Part shown: positions 1 to 7,837 of the stretch, one piece after another | Layout: the number at the start of each line of letters is the position of its first letter | Numbering within the stretch: the first letter of the stretch is position 1 | From: Nonomuraea candida | Lineage (GTDB): Bacteria; Actinomycetota; Actinomycetes; Streptosporangiales; Streptosporangiaceae | Assembly (NCBI RefSeq): GCF_000725485.1 | Contig: NZ_JOAG01000004.1 | Coordinates: forward strand, 248,001 to 312,000 | Length of the DNA stretch: 64,000 nt | Reading direction: 5' to 3' | Made by a program: the position numbers and the translations under genes | Notes under the pieces: model-generated | Database searches by the model: none | What the model saw: the letters and a program-made list of their open reading frames with translations, nothing else | What the model was told of the DNA's origin: nothing

Positions 1-1
1 C

Positions 2-694
2 TGGCAGAAGTGGCAGAGCGGCCTCGGCGCCACGGCCCAGGGTTTCCGGCAGATGGGGCTCCCGATGCCCGAGCTGGCCGCCGGGTTCTCGACCGTCGTC
101 GAGCTCGTCGGCGGCGTCCTGTTGATCCTCGGCCTGCTGGTGCGTCCGGTGGCGCTGCTGTTGCTGCTCAACATGCTCGGCGCGATCGTGTTCGTGCACG
201 CGGGCAAGGGCATCATGGTCGGAGAGGGCGGCTGGGAGCTGGCAGGCGCGCTCGGTGCGCTGAGCCTGCTGTTCCTGGCGCTCGGCGGTGGCCGCATCGG
301 CTTGGACGGGATCTTCCACGCGATGTTCCGCAGGCGTTCGGAACGGCGGGCGGCCGAGGAGGACCTCGCGACGTACACGCCGGGCCGGGGCACCGGCACG
401 ACCACGACGGGCACCACCGGCACCACGACGGGCACCACGGGCACCACCGGCACCACCGGCACCATGACCGGCGCCACCGGCACCGGAACCGCCGCCGGAA
501 CTGCCGCTGGGGCCGGCACGGCCGCCGGCGTCGGCGGGCCCACGACGCCCGCCCAGGGCGCCGGCGAGCCGCCGAACGTGCCCAGGCAGCCGGCCGCGCC
601 CACGTCCGGCGCGCTCAACGACGAGGACATGCGCGACATCGACGCGCTGATCTCCGACGAGCCGCCGCAGCGCCGCGAACCACCGAACCGCTGA
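2..694 (+). CDS. DoxX family membrane protein, 5' truncated
   Basis: The reading frame is open from the window edge, so the true start lies upstream. The visible part has a hydrophobic helix (VVELVGGVLLILGLLVRP), a second one (ALLLLLNMLGAIVFV) and a third around LGALSLLFLALGG, in the DoxX pattern of a small four-helix membrane protein. DoxX proteins are often linked to redox or thiol-stress functions, but the specific role here is unknown. After the last helix comes a long low-complexity tail of Thr-Gly and Ala-Gly repeats, then a Pro-rich acidic end. The tail is encoded by imperfect ggcaccacc repeats at about 395-530 and is unusual for the family. It converges on the aminotransferase gene, which ends 7 bp away. 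Confidence 0.8.
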   Translation, partial: WQKWQSGLGATAQGFRQMGLPMPELAAGFSTVVELVGGVLLILGLLVRPVALLLLLNMLGAIVFVHAGKGIMVGEGGWELAGALGALSLLFLALGGGRIGLDGIFHAMFRRRSERRAAEEDLATYTPGRGTGTTTTGTTGTTTGTTGTTGTTGTMTGATGTGTAAGTAAGAGTAAGVGGPTTPAQGAGEPPNVPRQPAAPTSGALNDEDMRDIDALISDEPPQRREPPNR

Positions 695-700
695 CCGCGA

Positions 701-1993
701 TCAGCGGGTGGCCAGCTCGCGCACGGCCTCGATCAGCCGGTCGACGTGCTCCTGCGTGGTGCCGATGCCGATGGAGGCGCGTATCGCGGAGGCGGTGTCG
801 TCCTCGCATCCGCCGTCGGCGGTGTCCAGCAGGTGCCGCACGAACGGGTGCGCGCAGAACTTGCCGTCGCGCACCCCGATGCCGTACTCGCTGGACAGCG
901 CCTCGGCCATCGCCCGCGCGGAGTAGCCGGCCACGGTGAACGACACGATGCCGACGCGCGGGTGGTCCTCCCCCCACAGCGACAGCTCGCGCACGCCCGG
1001 GATCGCGGCCAGCCCGGCACGCAGCCGGGCGATCAGCCGCTCCTCCTCCCGCACCAGCGGCGTCCACCCGGTCGCGGTCAGCGCGTCACAGGCGGCGGCC
1101 AGCGCGATCGCGCCCAGCACGTTCGGGGTGCCCGCCTCGTGGCGCGGCTCGGGATCGTCATGCCACTCGACCTCGCCGTCACCGACCGCGCGCACCGCGC
1201 CGCCGCCCTTGAGGTACGGCTCCCCGCCGGCCAGCCAGTCCCGCCGCCCGACCAGCGCGCCCGCGCCGAAGGGGGCGTACAGCTTGTGCCCGGAGAAGGC
1301 CACGTAGTCGAGGTCGAGCGCGGTCAGATTGAGCCGGCGATGCGGGACGAGCTGCGCCGCGTCCACCAGGATGCGCGCCCCGTGCCGGTGCGCGACGTGC
1401 GCCAGCGCGGCGATCGGCCACAACTCGCCGGTCACGTTGGAGGCGGCGGTGACCACGAGCAGCTTCGGCCCGTCGATGGCGGCCAGGGCCTCGTCGGCGG
1501 CGCGCACGGCCTCGCCGGGGAAGGCGGGCGGCGCCAGCCGCACGACCTCCGGCCACGGCAGCAGCGAGGCGTGGTGCTCGGTGTCGAAGACGACGGTGGT
1601 GGTGCCCTCGGGCAGGCAACCGGCCAGCAGGTTCGTGGCGTCGGTGGTGTTCCGGGTGAAGATCACGGCATCGTCCGGGCGGGCGCCGACGAACGCTCTG
1701 ACCGTGTGGCGGGCCTGCTCGTACCTGGCGGTGGTGAGCTGCGAGGCGTAGCCGGCGCCGCGGTGGACGCTGGAGTAGGCCGGGAGCGCGGCGGCCACGG
1801 CGGCGCTGACCGGCTCCAGACAGGGCGCGCTGGCGGCGTAGTCCAGGTTGGCGTAGCCGACCAGCCGGCCGCCCTTGACCGGCACTTCGAGGTCGGCGCC
1901 GAGCACGGCGGGGATCGGGCGTTCCGCGCCGGCGGGGGCGGCCTGGGCCTCGTTGGCGGCACCGGTGGAGTTGAAGATCGTCAGCGTGGACAC
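701..1993 (-). CDS. Class V PLP-dependent aminotransferase (cysteine desulfurase-like)
   Basis: A 430-residue fold-type I PLP enzyme of the NifS/Csd group. The PLP lysine is seen in FSGHKLYAPFGAG, the cofactor-binding Asp/His in VDAAQLVPHR, and the N-terminal NLDYAASAPC motif is typical. Cysteine desulfurases take sulfur from cysteine; whether this one is a desulfurase, lyase or transaminase cannot be told from sequence. GTG at 1993 is chosen because ctgaggaggt sits 5-7 bases before it; an upstream ATG at 2014 lacks such a site. The 5' leader carries a SAM-IV-type riboswitch, which ties the gene to sulfur amino acid supply: high S-adenosylmethionine should lower expression. The start region is divergent from terC. 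Confidence 0.85.
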   Translation of the reverse strand: MSTLTIFNSTGAANEAQAAPAGAERPIPAVLGADLEVPVKGGRLVGYANLDYAASAPCLEPVSAAVAAALPAYSSVHRGAGYASQLTTARYEQARHTVRAFVGARPDDAVIFTRNTTDATNLLAGCLPEGTTTVVFDTEHHASLLPWPEVVRLAPPAFPGEAVRAADEALAAIDGPKLLVVTAASNVTGELWPIAALAHVAHRHGARILVDAAQLVPHRRLNLTALDLDYVAFSGHKLYAPFGAGALVGRRDWLAGGEPYLKGGGAVRAVGDGEVEWHDDPEPRHEAGTPNVLGAIALAAACDALTATGWTPLVREEERLIARLRAGLAAIPGVRELSLWGEDHPRVGIVSFTVAGYSARAMAEALSSEYGIGVRDGKFCAHPFVRHLLDTADGGCEDDTASAIRASIGIGTTQEHVDRLIEAVRELATR

Positions 1994-2069
1994 GGCGTAC
2001 CTCCTCAGGGTCATCGGACCCCTGGAGCAGCCACGGAGCCCGCGCTTGCCCGCCACACCCCGTGACGGA

Positions 2070-2152
2070 CCAGGTCTTCACCCGGGGCACCCCGCCGCGG
2101 ACGCGAGGGTTGCCGGCCAGCTAGCCGGGGCTTGTCGCTGGCACTCATGACC
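2070..2152 (-). promoter_or_regulatory. SAM-IV-type S-adenosylmethionine riboswitch
   Basis: Read on the minus strand the leader begins ggtcatgagtgccagcgac, continues with the G/C-rich helix around ccccggctagctggccggcaaccc, then cgcggcggggtgccccgggtgaagacc. The outer GGTC/GACC arms can pair, and the internal helices and conserved unpaired bases match the actinobacterial SAM-IV class as I recall it. It lies about 80 bases before the aminotransferase start. SAM binding is expected to hide translation initiation or favour termination. Call rests on motif recognition, not on a covariance search. Confidence 0.8.
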
Positions 2153-2272
2153 TACGACGGCACTATAACCGACGATCGGGGAGAAAACGCAAGCCCGCGA
2201 ACTTATGTGGCACCTGACTCGTTGCTACCCGGGAAACCCCGTCCCCCAAATGAAGTCATGGAGGTGTGTCCG

Positions 2273-3016
2273 ATGTTGGATTGGGTGACCGACCCGAACA
2301 TCTGGATCGGCTTCTTCACCCTTGTCGCCCTGGAGATCGTGCTGGGGATCGACAACATCATCTTCATCTCCATCCTCGCCGGGAAGCTGCCTCCCGAACA
2401 GCGCGACCGGGCCCGCGTGCTCGGTCTCGCGGCGGCCCTGATCAGCCGGCTGCTCCTGCTGCTCGGCCTGTCGTGGGTGGTGCAGCTCACCGAGCCGCTC
2501 TTCTCCGTCTTCGGGCACGAGATATCGGGACGCGACCTGATCCTGCTTCTCGGCGGCCTGTTCCTGCTGGGCAAGAGCGTCACGGAGATCCACGGGAGCA
2601 TGGAGGGCTCGCACGGCAAGGACGGCAAGCAGGCCGCCGCCGCCTCCTTCGCCTCCGTGATCGTGCAGATCATGATCCTCGACATCGTCTTCTCGCTGGA
2701 CTCGGTCATCACCGCCGTCGGCATGGTGGACGAGCTCGGCGTGATGATCGCGGCCGTCGTGGTGGCGGTGGCGGTGATGCTGTTCGCCTCCGGCCCGATC
2801 AGCAGGTTCGTGGACCAGCACCCGACGATCAAGATGCTGGCGCTGGCCTTCCTGGTGCTGATCGGCGTGGTGCTCGTCGCCGAGGGCCTGGAGCAGCACA
2901 TCCCGAAGGGCTACATCTACTTCGCGATGGCGTTCTCGGTCATCGTGGAGCTGCTCAACATCCGGGTGCGCAGCAGGAATGCCAAGAAGGAGGGGTCGGC
3001 TCCTAAGATGCAATAG
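2273..3016 (+). CDS. TerC family integral membrane protein
   Basis: A 247-residue TerC/YkoY-type membrane protein. Hydrophobic helices run through almost the whole length, and the family's acidic intramembrane motifs are present: LEIVLGIDNIIFISIL near the N-terminus and MILDIVFSLDSVITAVG in the second half. TerC proteins are linked to tellurite resistance and to metal (manganese) export or loading of exoenzymes. ATG at 2273 is preceded by ggaggt with a 7-base gap. It overlaps the P450 start by one base, so the two are co-transcribed and probably translationally coupled. The leader starts next to the divergent SAM riboswitch. Confidence 0.9.
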   Translation: MLDWVTDPNIWIGFFTLVALEIVLGIDNIIFISILAGKLPPEQRDRARVLGLAAALISRLLLLLGLSWVVQLTEPLFSVFGHEISGRDLILLLGGLFLLGKSVTEIHGSMEGSHGKDGKQAAAASFASVIVQIMILDIVFSLDSVITAVGMVDELGVMIAAVVVAVAVMLFASGPISRFVDQHPTIKMLALAFLVLIGVVLVAEGLEQHIPKGYIYFAMAFSVIVELLNIRVRSRNAKKEGSAPKMQ

Positions 3017-4209
3017 TGCCCTTTGATCCTTGGAATCCGGATTTCGTCGCTTACCCGTACCGGGTCTATGACGAGCTGAGGCGGCAGGCGCCCGTCAGCT
3101 ACTACGAGCCGACGGGCCAGTGGCTCATCGCGCGGCACGCCGACGTGAACGCCCTGCTCCGAGACCGCCGCCTGGGCCGGTCGTACCTGCACGTGGCCAC
3201 CCACGAGGAGTTCGGCCGGCCGCCGGAGCCGGAGTTCCAGGAGCCGTTCTGGCGGGTGATCAGAGCGGGCATGCTCGACGTGGAGCCGCCGGTGCACACC
3301 CGGCTGCGCCGGCTGGTCTCCAAGGCGTTCACGCCGCGCATGGTCGAGTCGCTGCGCCCCCGCGTCAGGGCCATCGCGGCGGGCCTGGTGGACGCGTACG
3401 TGGACAAGGGCGGCGGCGACCTCATCGCCGAGATCGCCGAGCCGCTCCCGGTCACCGTCATCGCGGAGATGCTGGGCATCCCCGACGGCGACCGCCACCT
3501 GCTGCGCCCCTGGTCGGCCGACATCTGCGGCATGTACGAGCTCAACCCGACCCCGCAGGCCCAGCACACCGCGGTCCGCGCGGCCGAGGAGTTCGCGGGC
3601 TACCTCAAGTCCCTGGCCGCCGCCCGCCGCGCCAAGCCCGGCGACGACCTCGTCAGCGCGCTGGCCGGGATCGCCGAGCTGACCGAGGACGAGCTGGTCG
3701 GCACCTGCGTCCTGCTGCTCAACGCCGGTCACGAGGCCACCGTGAACGTGACGGGCAACGGCTGGTGGTCGCTGTTCAGGAACCCCGGCGAGCTGGCCAG
3801 GCTGCGCGCCGACCGCTCCCTGCTGCCCACGGCCGTGGAGGAGCTGATGCGCTGGGACACGCCGTTGCAGATGTTCGAGCGCTGGGTGCTGGAGGACATC
3901 GAGGTGCACGGCGTGCGCATCCCGCGCGGCTCGGAGGTGGCGCTGCTGTTCGGCTCGGCCAACCGCGACCCCGCCGTGTTCGAGGACCCGGACCGGCTCG
4001 ACGTGGGCCGCGCCGACAATCCGCACATCTCCTTCGGCGCCGGGATCCACTTCTGCCTGGGCGCGCCGCTGGCCCGCATCGAGCTGGCCGAGTCGTTCGG
4101 CGCGCTGCTGGACCGGGCCGGCACGCTGGAGCTGCGGCGCGAGCCCGCCTGGAAGCCGGGCTACGTCATCAGGGGTCTGGAGTCACTGGAGCTCACCGCC
4201 ACCGCCTGA
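3016..4209 (+). CDS. Cytochrome P450 (CYP107-like class)
   Basis: A 397-residue soluble bacterial P450. The oxygen-activation helix reads LLNAGHEATVN, the K-helix ExxR motif lies in VEELMRWDTP, and the heme loop is FGAGIHFCLGAPLA with the thiolate cysteine. The sequence is full length. The GTG start uses the last base of the terC stop (tagtg), which indicates coupling. Bacterial P450s need a ferredoxin and reductase, none of which is adjacent, and there is no biosynthetic cluster around it, so the substrate is unknown. A separate P450 at 13.3-14.5 kb is only distantly similar. Confidence 0.93.
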   Translation: MPFDPWNPDFVAYPYRVYDELRRQAPVSYYEPTGQWLIARHADVNALLRDRRLGRSYLHVATHEEFGRPPEPEFQEPFWRVIRAGMLDVEPPVHTRLRRLVSKAFTPRMVESLRPRVRAIAAGLVDAYVDKGGGDLIAEIAEPLPVTVIAEMLGIPDGDRHLLRPWSADICGMYELNPTPQAQHTAVRAAEEFAGYLKSLAAARRAKPGDDLVSALAGIAELTEDELVGTCVLLLNAGHEATVNVTGNGWWSLFRNPGELARLRADRSLLPTAVEELMRWDTPLQMFERWVLEDIEVHGVRIPRGSEVALLFGSANRDPAVFEDPDRLDVGRADNPHISFGAGIHFCLGAPLARIELAESFGALLDRAGTLELRREPAWKPGYVIRGLESLELTATA

Positions 4210-4234
4210 CCGCCCCGGCCCTCGCCGCGGCGGC

Positions 4235-5197
4235 TCAGCGGCGCTGGTCGAGCCAGCCGAAGCCGCCCAGGCCCGCGGGGTCGATCAGCTCGCCCTCCTC
4301 CGAGGCCCGGGCCAGCGCCCGCAGGTAGCCGCGCGGATCGCTGCGCGCCAGGTCGAGCGGCGGCCGCGCGCCGGTCAGCCCCAGCTCCCGCAGCGCCTCC
4401 CGCTGTGTGGACAGGGTTGTGGATATCGCACCGGCCCGCCGCCCCGCCTCGGCGCACGCGTCGAGCGCGACGTGAGCCGTGATGTCGCAGGTCCCGTCGG
4501 GTATGGGGGCGACGACCGCCCCGTCGCGGTATCCCGTGAGCGTGCCGTGCGGCGGCCGGTTGTCCACAGGGTGTGCATAATCGATGGCGATCGCCCGGCC
4601 CCTGGTGAGACGGACGAGCACCGAGGCCCACGCCTCGTCGCGGGGGCGGCCGATCTCGGCCCGGGCGCCCACGCGGGTCAGCGGCCACCACCGCTCCAGC
4701 CACTCCCTGTCGCCGGGGCGCAGCGGCCCGCCGGTCCGCTCCTCGCCCGTGCGCACGTCGACCATGACCAGCCGGGGCCCGTCCGGCGTCTGCTCGACCA
4801 CGTCGAGCGGCACGTTGTCGAGCCACTCGTTGGCGATGGCCAGCCCGGTGATCTCGCTGGGCAGGCTCCTGGACCAGCCGATGCGCTCGGGCAGCCCGGG
4901 CGGCCTGGGTGACAGGTCCACCGCGGTGACGCGCAGCCGGTCGCGCAGCCGTGGCTCGGCGGCCTCCAGCACGTGGGTGAGCAGCACGCCCTCGCCCGCG
5001 CCGATGTCGACCAGGTCGAGCACATCCGGCTCGCCCAGTTCGGCGTCCACTTCCGCCACCATCCGCGCCACCGCCTCCGCGAAGGCCGCGGAGGCCGTGA
5101 CCGAGGTGCGGAAGTGGCTTGAGGGGCGTTCGCGGAGGTAGAAACCCTCCTCGCCGTACAGCGCGCGCTCGGTGGCGACGCGCCAGGTGAGCCACAT
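4235..5197 (-). CDS. COG1565 / NDUFAF7-like SAM-dependent methyltransferase
   Basis: 320 residues. The SAM-binding glycine loop is VDIGAGEGVLLTHVL and the family signature ANEWLDNVPLDVV corresponds to the NE-[FW]-[FL]-D-x-[LV]-P motif of the COG1565 (DUF185) group. FRTSVTASAAFAEAVARM at the N-terminus is the family's usual entry into the fold. The mitochondrial relative methylates an arginine of complex I; the bacterial substrate is not settled. The gene is convergent with the P450 and divergent from the chaplin gene. Its ATG at 5197 has no strong ribosome site in front. Confidence 0.82.
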   Translation of the reverse strand: MWLTWRVATERALYGEEGFYLRERPSSHFRTSVTASAAFAEAVARMVAEVDAELGEPDVLDLVDIGAGEGVLLTHVLEAAEPRLRDRLRVTAVDLSPRPPGLPERIGWSRSLPSEITGLAIANEWLDNVPLDVVEQTPDGPRLVMVDVRTGEERTGGPLRPGDREWLERWWPLTRVGARAEIGRPRDEAWASVLVRLTRGRAIAIDYAHPVDNRPPHGTLTGYRDGAVVAPIPDGTCDITAHVALDACAEAGRRAGAISTTLSTQREALRELGLTGARPPLDLARSDPRGYLRALARASEEGELIDPAGLGGFGWLDQRR

Positions 5198-5390
5198 GTT
5201 CTGGACTATCTCATGACTATCGATGGGAACGCATCGTCATCATCTGACTACTCAAAGTCGCTGGCTTGCGGTAACGTTTACTCAGTGTCACCGAGTGGTT
5301 GCGTGCCGCCAGCTCCCAGTTGGCGGGGTTCCTTCCGCTCCCCGTACGAAGCATCCGCGGCTTCGCGCCGCGAAACCGAGAGGAGCCCTC

Positions 5391-5618
5391 ATGCTGAAGA
5401 AGGTCCTGGTCCTCACCGGAGCCGCCGCCATGCTGTCCCTCGCCGCCCCGGCGCACGCCGACATCACCAACGGCGCAGGCAGCGTGCTGGGCGGCAACCA
5501 GGTTCACGTCCCGATCACCGCCCCGATCAACGTCTGCGGCAACGCCGTGGCCGTCATCGGGGTCGGGGTCGCCGGCTGCAAGGGCGGCGCCAGCGCCTAC
5601 GCGCCCGCCCACCACTGA
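5391..5618 (+). CDS. Short chaplin (hydrophobic aerial-hyphae surface protein)
   Basis: 75 residues: a Sec signal peptide (MLKKVLVLTGAAAMLSLAAPAHA, cleavage after Ala23) and a mature part of 52 residues made of one chaplin domain. The core GGNQVHVPITAPINVCGN followed by AVAVIGVGVAGC has the paired cysteines and alternating hydrophobic pattern of chaplins, which self-assemble into amyloid-like films that lower surface tension during aerial growth. It lacks an LPXTG sorting signal, so it is the short type. The start has gagaggag 6-8 bases upstream. A perfect 16-bp hairpin follows the stop. It stands alone, with no other chaplin or rodlin gene near. Confidence 0.88.
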   Translation: MLKKVLVLTGAAAMLSLAAPAHADITNGAGSVLGGNQVHVPITAPINVCGNAVAVIGVGVAGCKGGASAYAPAHH

Positions 5619-5624
5619 CGCGCG

Positions 5625-5660
5625 ACGAGCCCGGGCCGACGCAGGTCGGCCCGGGCTCGT
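5625..5660 (+). terminator. Strong hairpin terminator after chaplin gene
   Basis: A perfect 16-bp inverted repeat (arms 5625-5640 and 5645-5660) with a gcag tetraloop begins 6 bases after the chaplin stop. There is no clear T-run, which is common in high-GC actinomycetes. Confidence 0.8.
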
Positions 5661-5929
5661 CTCCCGGCCGGTCAGTCGGCGGATGGCCGGCCGGCGCACC
5701 TCCAAGAGGTCGCATCATGCGGGCGTCGGGTCTCGATCAGGGACTCGGCGCCCGCTGCCATGTGATGGACCCCTCTCCTCATCTCTTCCGACAGGGGGTG
5801 CACGATTTGTATGCCCTTGTCGCTTTTGTCGGTAACTCAACGCGCGGCAAAACACCGGTCACGCCCGTCACACCGGCAGGCCGTTAACCTGGTCGGCAGT
5901 GCCATCACGGTCGACAGGGGTGAGACGTC
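5661..5929. other. Intergenic stretch, no gene seen
   Basis: Between the chaplin terminator and the DUF2520 gene. No open frame with a ribosome site or family-like content was found. The last 100 bases are less GC-rich and presumably hold the promoter for the downstream cofactor operon. Confidence 0.5.
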
Positions 5930-6820
5930 ATGGACGCAGGGGATCGCCCGGCACGGCTGACCGTCGGCGTGCTCGGGGCGGGCAAGGTCGGCTCCGCTCT
6001 CGGTGCCGCGCTGGCGCAGGCGGGGCACCGGGTCGTCGCCGCGAGCGGGGTGTCCGACAACTCGCAGAGGTGGGCGGCCGAGCGGCTCGGCGTGACGCCG
6101 TCGCGGCCGGACGAGGTGGTGGCCGCGGCCCAGCTCGTTCTCCTCACGGTGCCGGACGACGCGCTGCCCGACCTGGTCAGCGGGCTGGTCGGCACCGGGG
6201 CCGACCTCCAGGGCAAGATGCTGGTGCACACCAGCGGCGCCTACGGGCTGTCGGTGCTCGACCCGGCCGCCGGGGCCGGGGCGCTGCCGCTCGCGCTGCA
6301 TCCGGTGATGACGTTCACCGGCCGGGACGACGACCTCAACAAGCTGACCGGCATCTCCTACGGCGTCACCGCCCCCGAGGTGCTGCGTCCCGTCGCCGAG
6401 GCCCTGGTGATCGAGATGGGCGGCGAGCCGGTGTGGATCGCCGACGCCGACCGCCCGCTCTACCACGCGGCCCTGGCCCAGGCGGCCAACCACATGGTGA
6501 CGCTCATCGCGGAGTCGTCCGACCTGCTGGGGCGCATCGGCGTCGAGCATCCGGGCCGGATGCTCGGGCCGCTGCTGGGGGCGGCGCTCGACAACGTGCT
6601 GCGGCTGGGCATCGCGGGGCTGACCGGGCCGGTCGTCCGCGGTGACGCCGGCACCGTGCGCAAACACGTCGACGCGCTCATCCTGGCGGCGCCCGAGGCG
6701 GCCGACGCCTACATCGCGCTGGCCCGGCTCACCGCGGATCGGGCGCTGGCCGCCGGGCTGCTCAAGCCGGAGGAGGCGGAGCGGCTGCTCGACGCGCTGG
6801 GGGGCAATATATGGACCTGA
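5930..6820 (+). CDS. Rossmann-like and DUF2520 domain protein
   Basis: 296 residues. The N-terminal NAD(P)-binding fold begins VGVLGAGKVGSALGAALAQAGH, and the C-terminal helical DUF2520 half contains ALAQAANHMVTLIAE. The architecture resembles 6-phosphogluconate and ketopantoate reductases, and this family sits immediately before panC in many actinomycetes. That position suggests a role in pantothenate supply, for example as a ketopantoate reductase-like enzyme, but this is inference. panC starts 22 bases after its stop, so the two form an operon. ATG at 5930 follows aggggtgag. Confidence 0.85.
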   Translation: MDAGDRPARLTVGVLGAGKVGSALGAALAQAGHRVVAASGVSDNSQRWAAERLGVTPSRPDEVVAAAQLVLLTVPDDALPDLVSGLVGTGADLQGKMLVHTSGAYGLSVLDPAAGAGALPLALHPVMTFTGRDDDLNKLTGISYGVTAPEVLRPVAEALVIEMGGEPVWIADADRPLYHAALAQAANHMVTLIAESSDLLGRIGVEHPGRMLGPLLGAALDNVLRLGIAGLTGPVVRGDAGTVRKHVDALILAAPEAADAYIALARLTADRALAAGLLKPEEAERLLDALGGNIWT

Positions 6821-6842
6821 CCGTCGCGTTCGGAGGGCAGTT

Positions 6843-7679
6843 ATGGAGCTGATCGTCGCCAGGAACCGGGAAGACCTGGTCAAGGTGCGCCATGAGGGAA
6901 CGGTGGCGCTCGTGCCGACCATGGGCGCGCTGCACGAGGGCCACCGGTCGCTGATCAGGCAGGCCCGGGTGCGCGCCGATCAGGTCGTGGTCAGCATTTT
7001 CGTCAATCCCCTTCAATTCGGCCCTAACGAGGATTTTTCACGCTATCCCCGTACATTCGAGGCCGATCTTGATGTGTGCCGGGCGGAGGGCGTGGATGTG
7101 GTGTTCCACCCGTCGGCCGAGGACATGTACACCCCCGACCGCCAGGTGAGCGTCTCCGCCGGCGAGATGGGCCGCGTCGTCGAGGGCGCGTTCCGGCCGG
7201 GCCACTTCGACGGCGTGCTCACGGTGGTGCTCAAGCTGTTCAACCTGGTCCGGCCCGACCTCGCGGTCTTCGGCCAGAAGGACGCCCAGCAACTGGCCCT
7301 CATCAGGCGCATGGTCGCCGACCTCGACCTGCCGATCGAGATCCTGGGGGCGCCGACCGTGCGCGAGCCCGACGGCCTGGCCCTGTCCAGCCGCAACCGC
7401 TACCTGTCCGACGACGACCGGCGGGTGGCGCTGGCCCTGTCGCGGGCGCTGCGCACGGGCGCGGCCGAGCTCGCCCCGGCCGAGATCAGGCGGGCGGCGC
7501 GGGCGGTGCTCGACGCGGCGGGGCCCGAGCTGACCGTCGACTACCTGGCCCTGGTCGATCCGGCCACGTTCGCCGAGGTGAGCGACGACTACGTGGGCCT
7601 GGCCGTGCTCGCGGTGGCCGCGAAGGTGGGCGGCACGCGGCTGATCGACAACGTCACCCTCACCTTGAATCCCGCCTGA
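6843..7679 (+). CDS. panC: Pantothenate synthetase
   Basis: 278 residues, the usual length. It joins pantoate and beta-alanine with ATP in the last step of vitamin B5 synthesis. Family landmarks are present: VPTMGALHEGHRSLIRQAR near the N-terminus with the HxGH-type motif, VSIFVNPLQFGPNEDFSRYPR, FGQKDAQQLALIRR and LALSSRNRYLS. ggagggcag stands 3-9 bases before ATG 6843. It follows the DUF2520 gene in the same operon, and nadBC begins 158 bp later. panD is not in the window. Confidence 0.96.
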   Translation: MELIVARNREDLVKVRHEGTVALVPTMGALHEGHRSLIRQARVRADQVVVSIFVNPLQFGPNEDFSRYPRTFEADLDVCRAEGVDVVFHPSAEDMYTPDRQVSVSAGEMGRVVEGAFRPGHFDGVLTVVLKLFNLVRPDLAVFGQKDAQQLALIRRMVADLDLPIEILGAPTVREPDGLALSSRNRYLSDDDRRVALALSRALRTGAAELAPAEIRRAARAVLDAAGPELTVDYLALVDPATFAEVSDDYVGLAVLAVAAKVGGTRLIDNVTLTLNPA

Positions 7680-7837
7680 GGAGGTGCCCCGGCCGGCCGC
7701 CGATCTCCCAGGTGGGGGAGCGGGCGGCGGAACGGCCCCGGAGCCCATGCGGCGGACCGGGCGCCCCCGGGGCATGTCCATCGCGCGCCAGGCGTTATCG
7801 TCATAGTGACGAAATCGCCTCAGTGAGGAGACCCCCA

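Noticed and set aside
3016..4209. Natural product gene cluster around the P450 genes
   Set aside because: Both P450s stand among housekeeping genes; no synthase, carrier, ferredoxin or transporter nearby.
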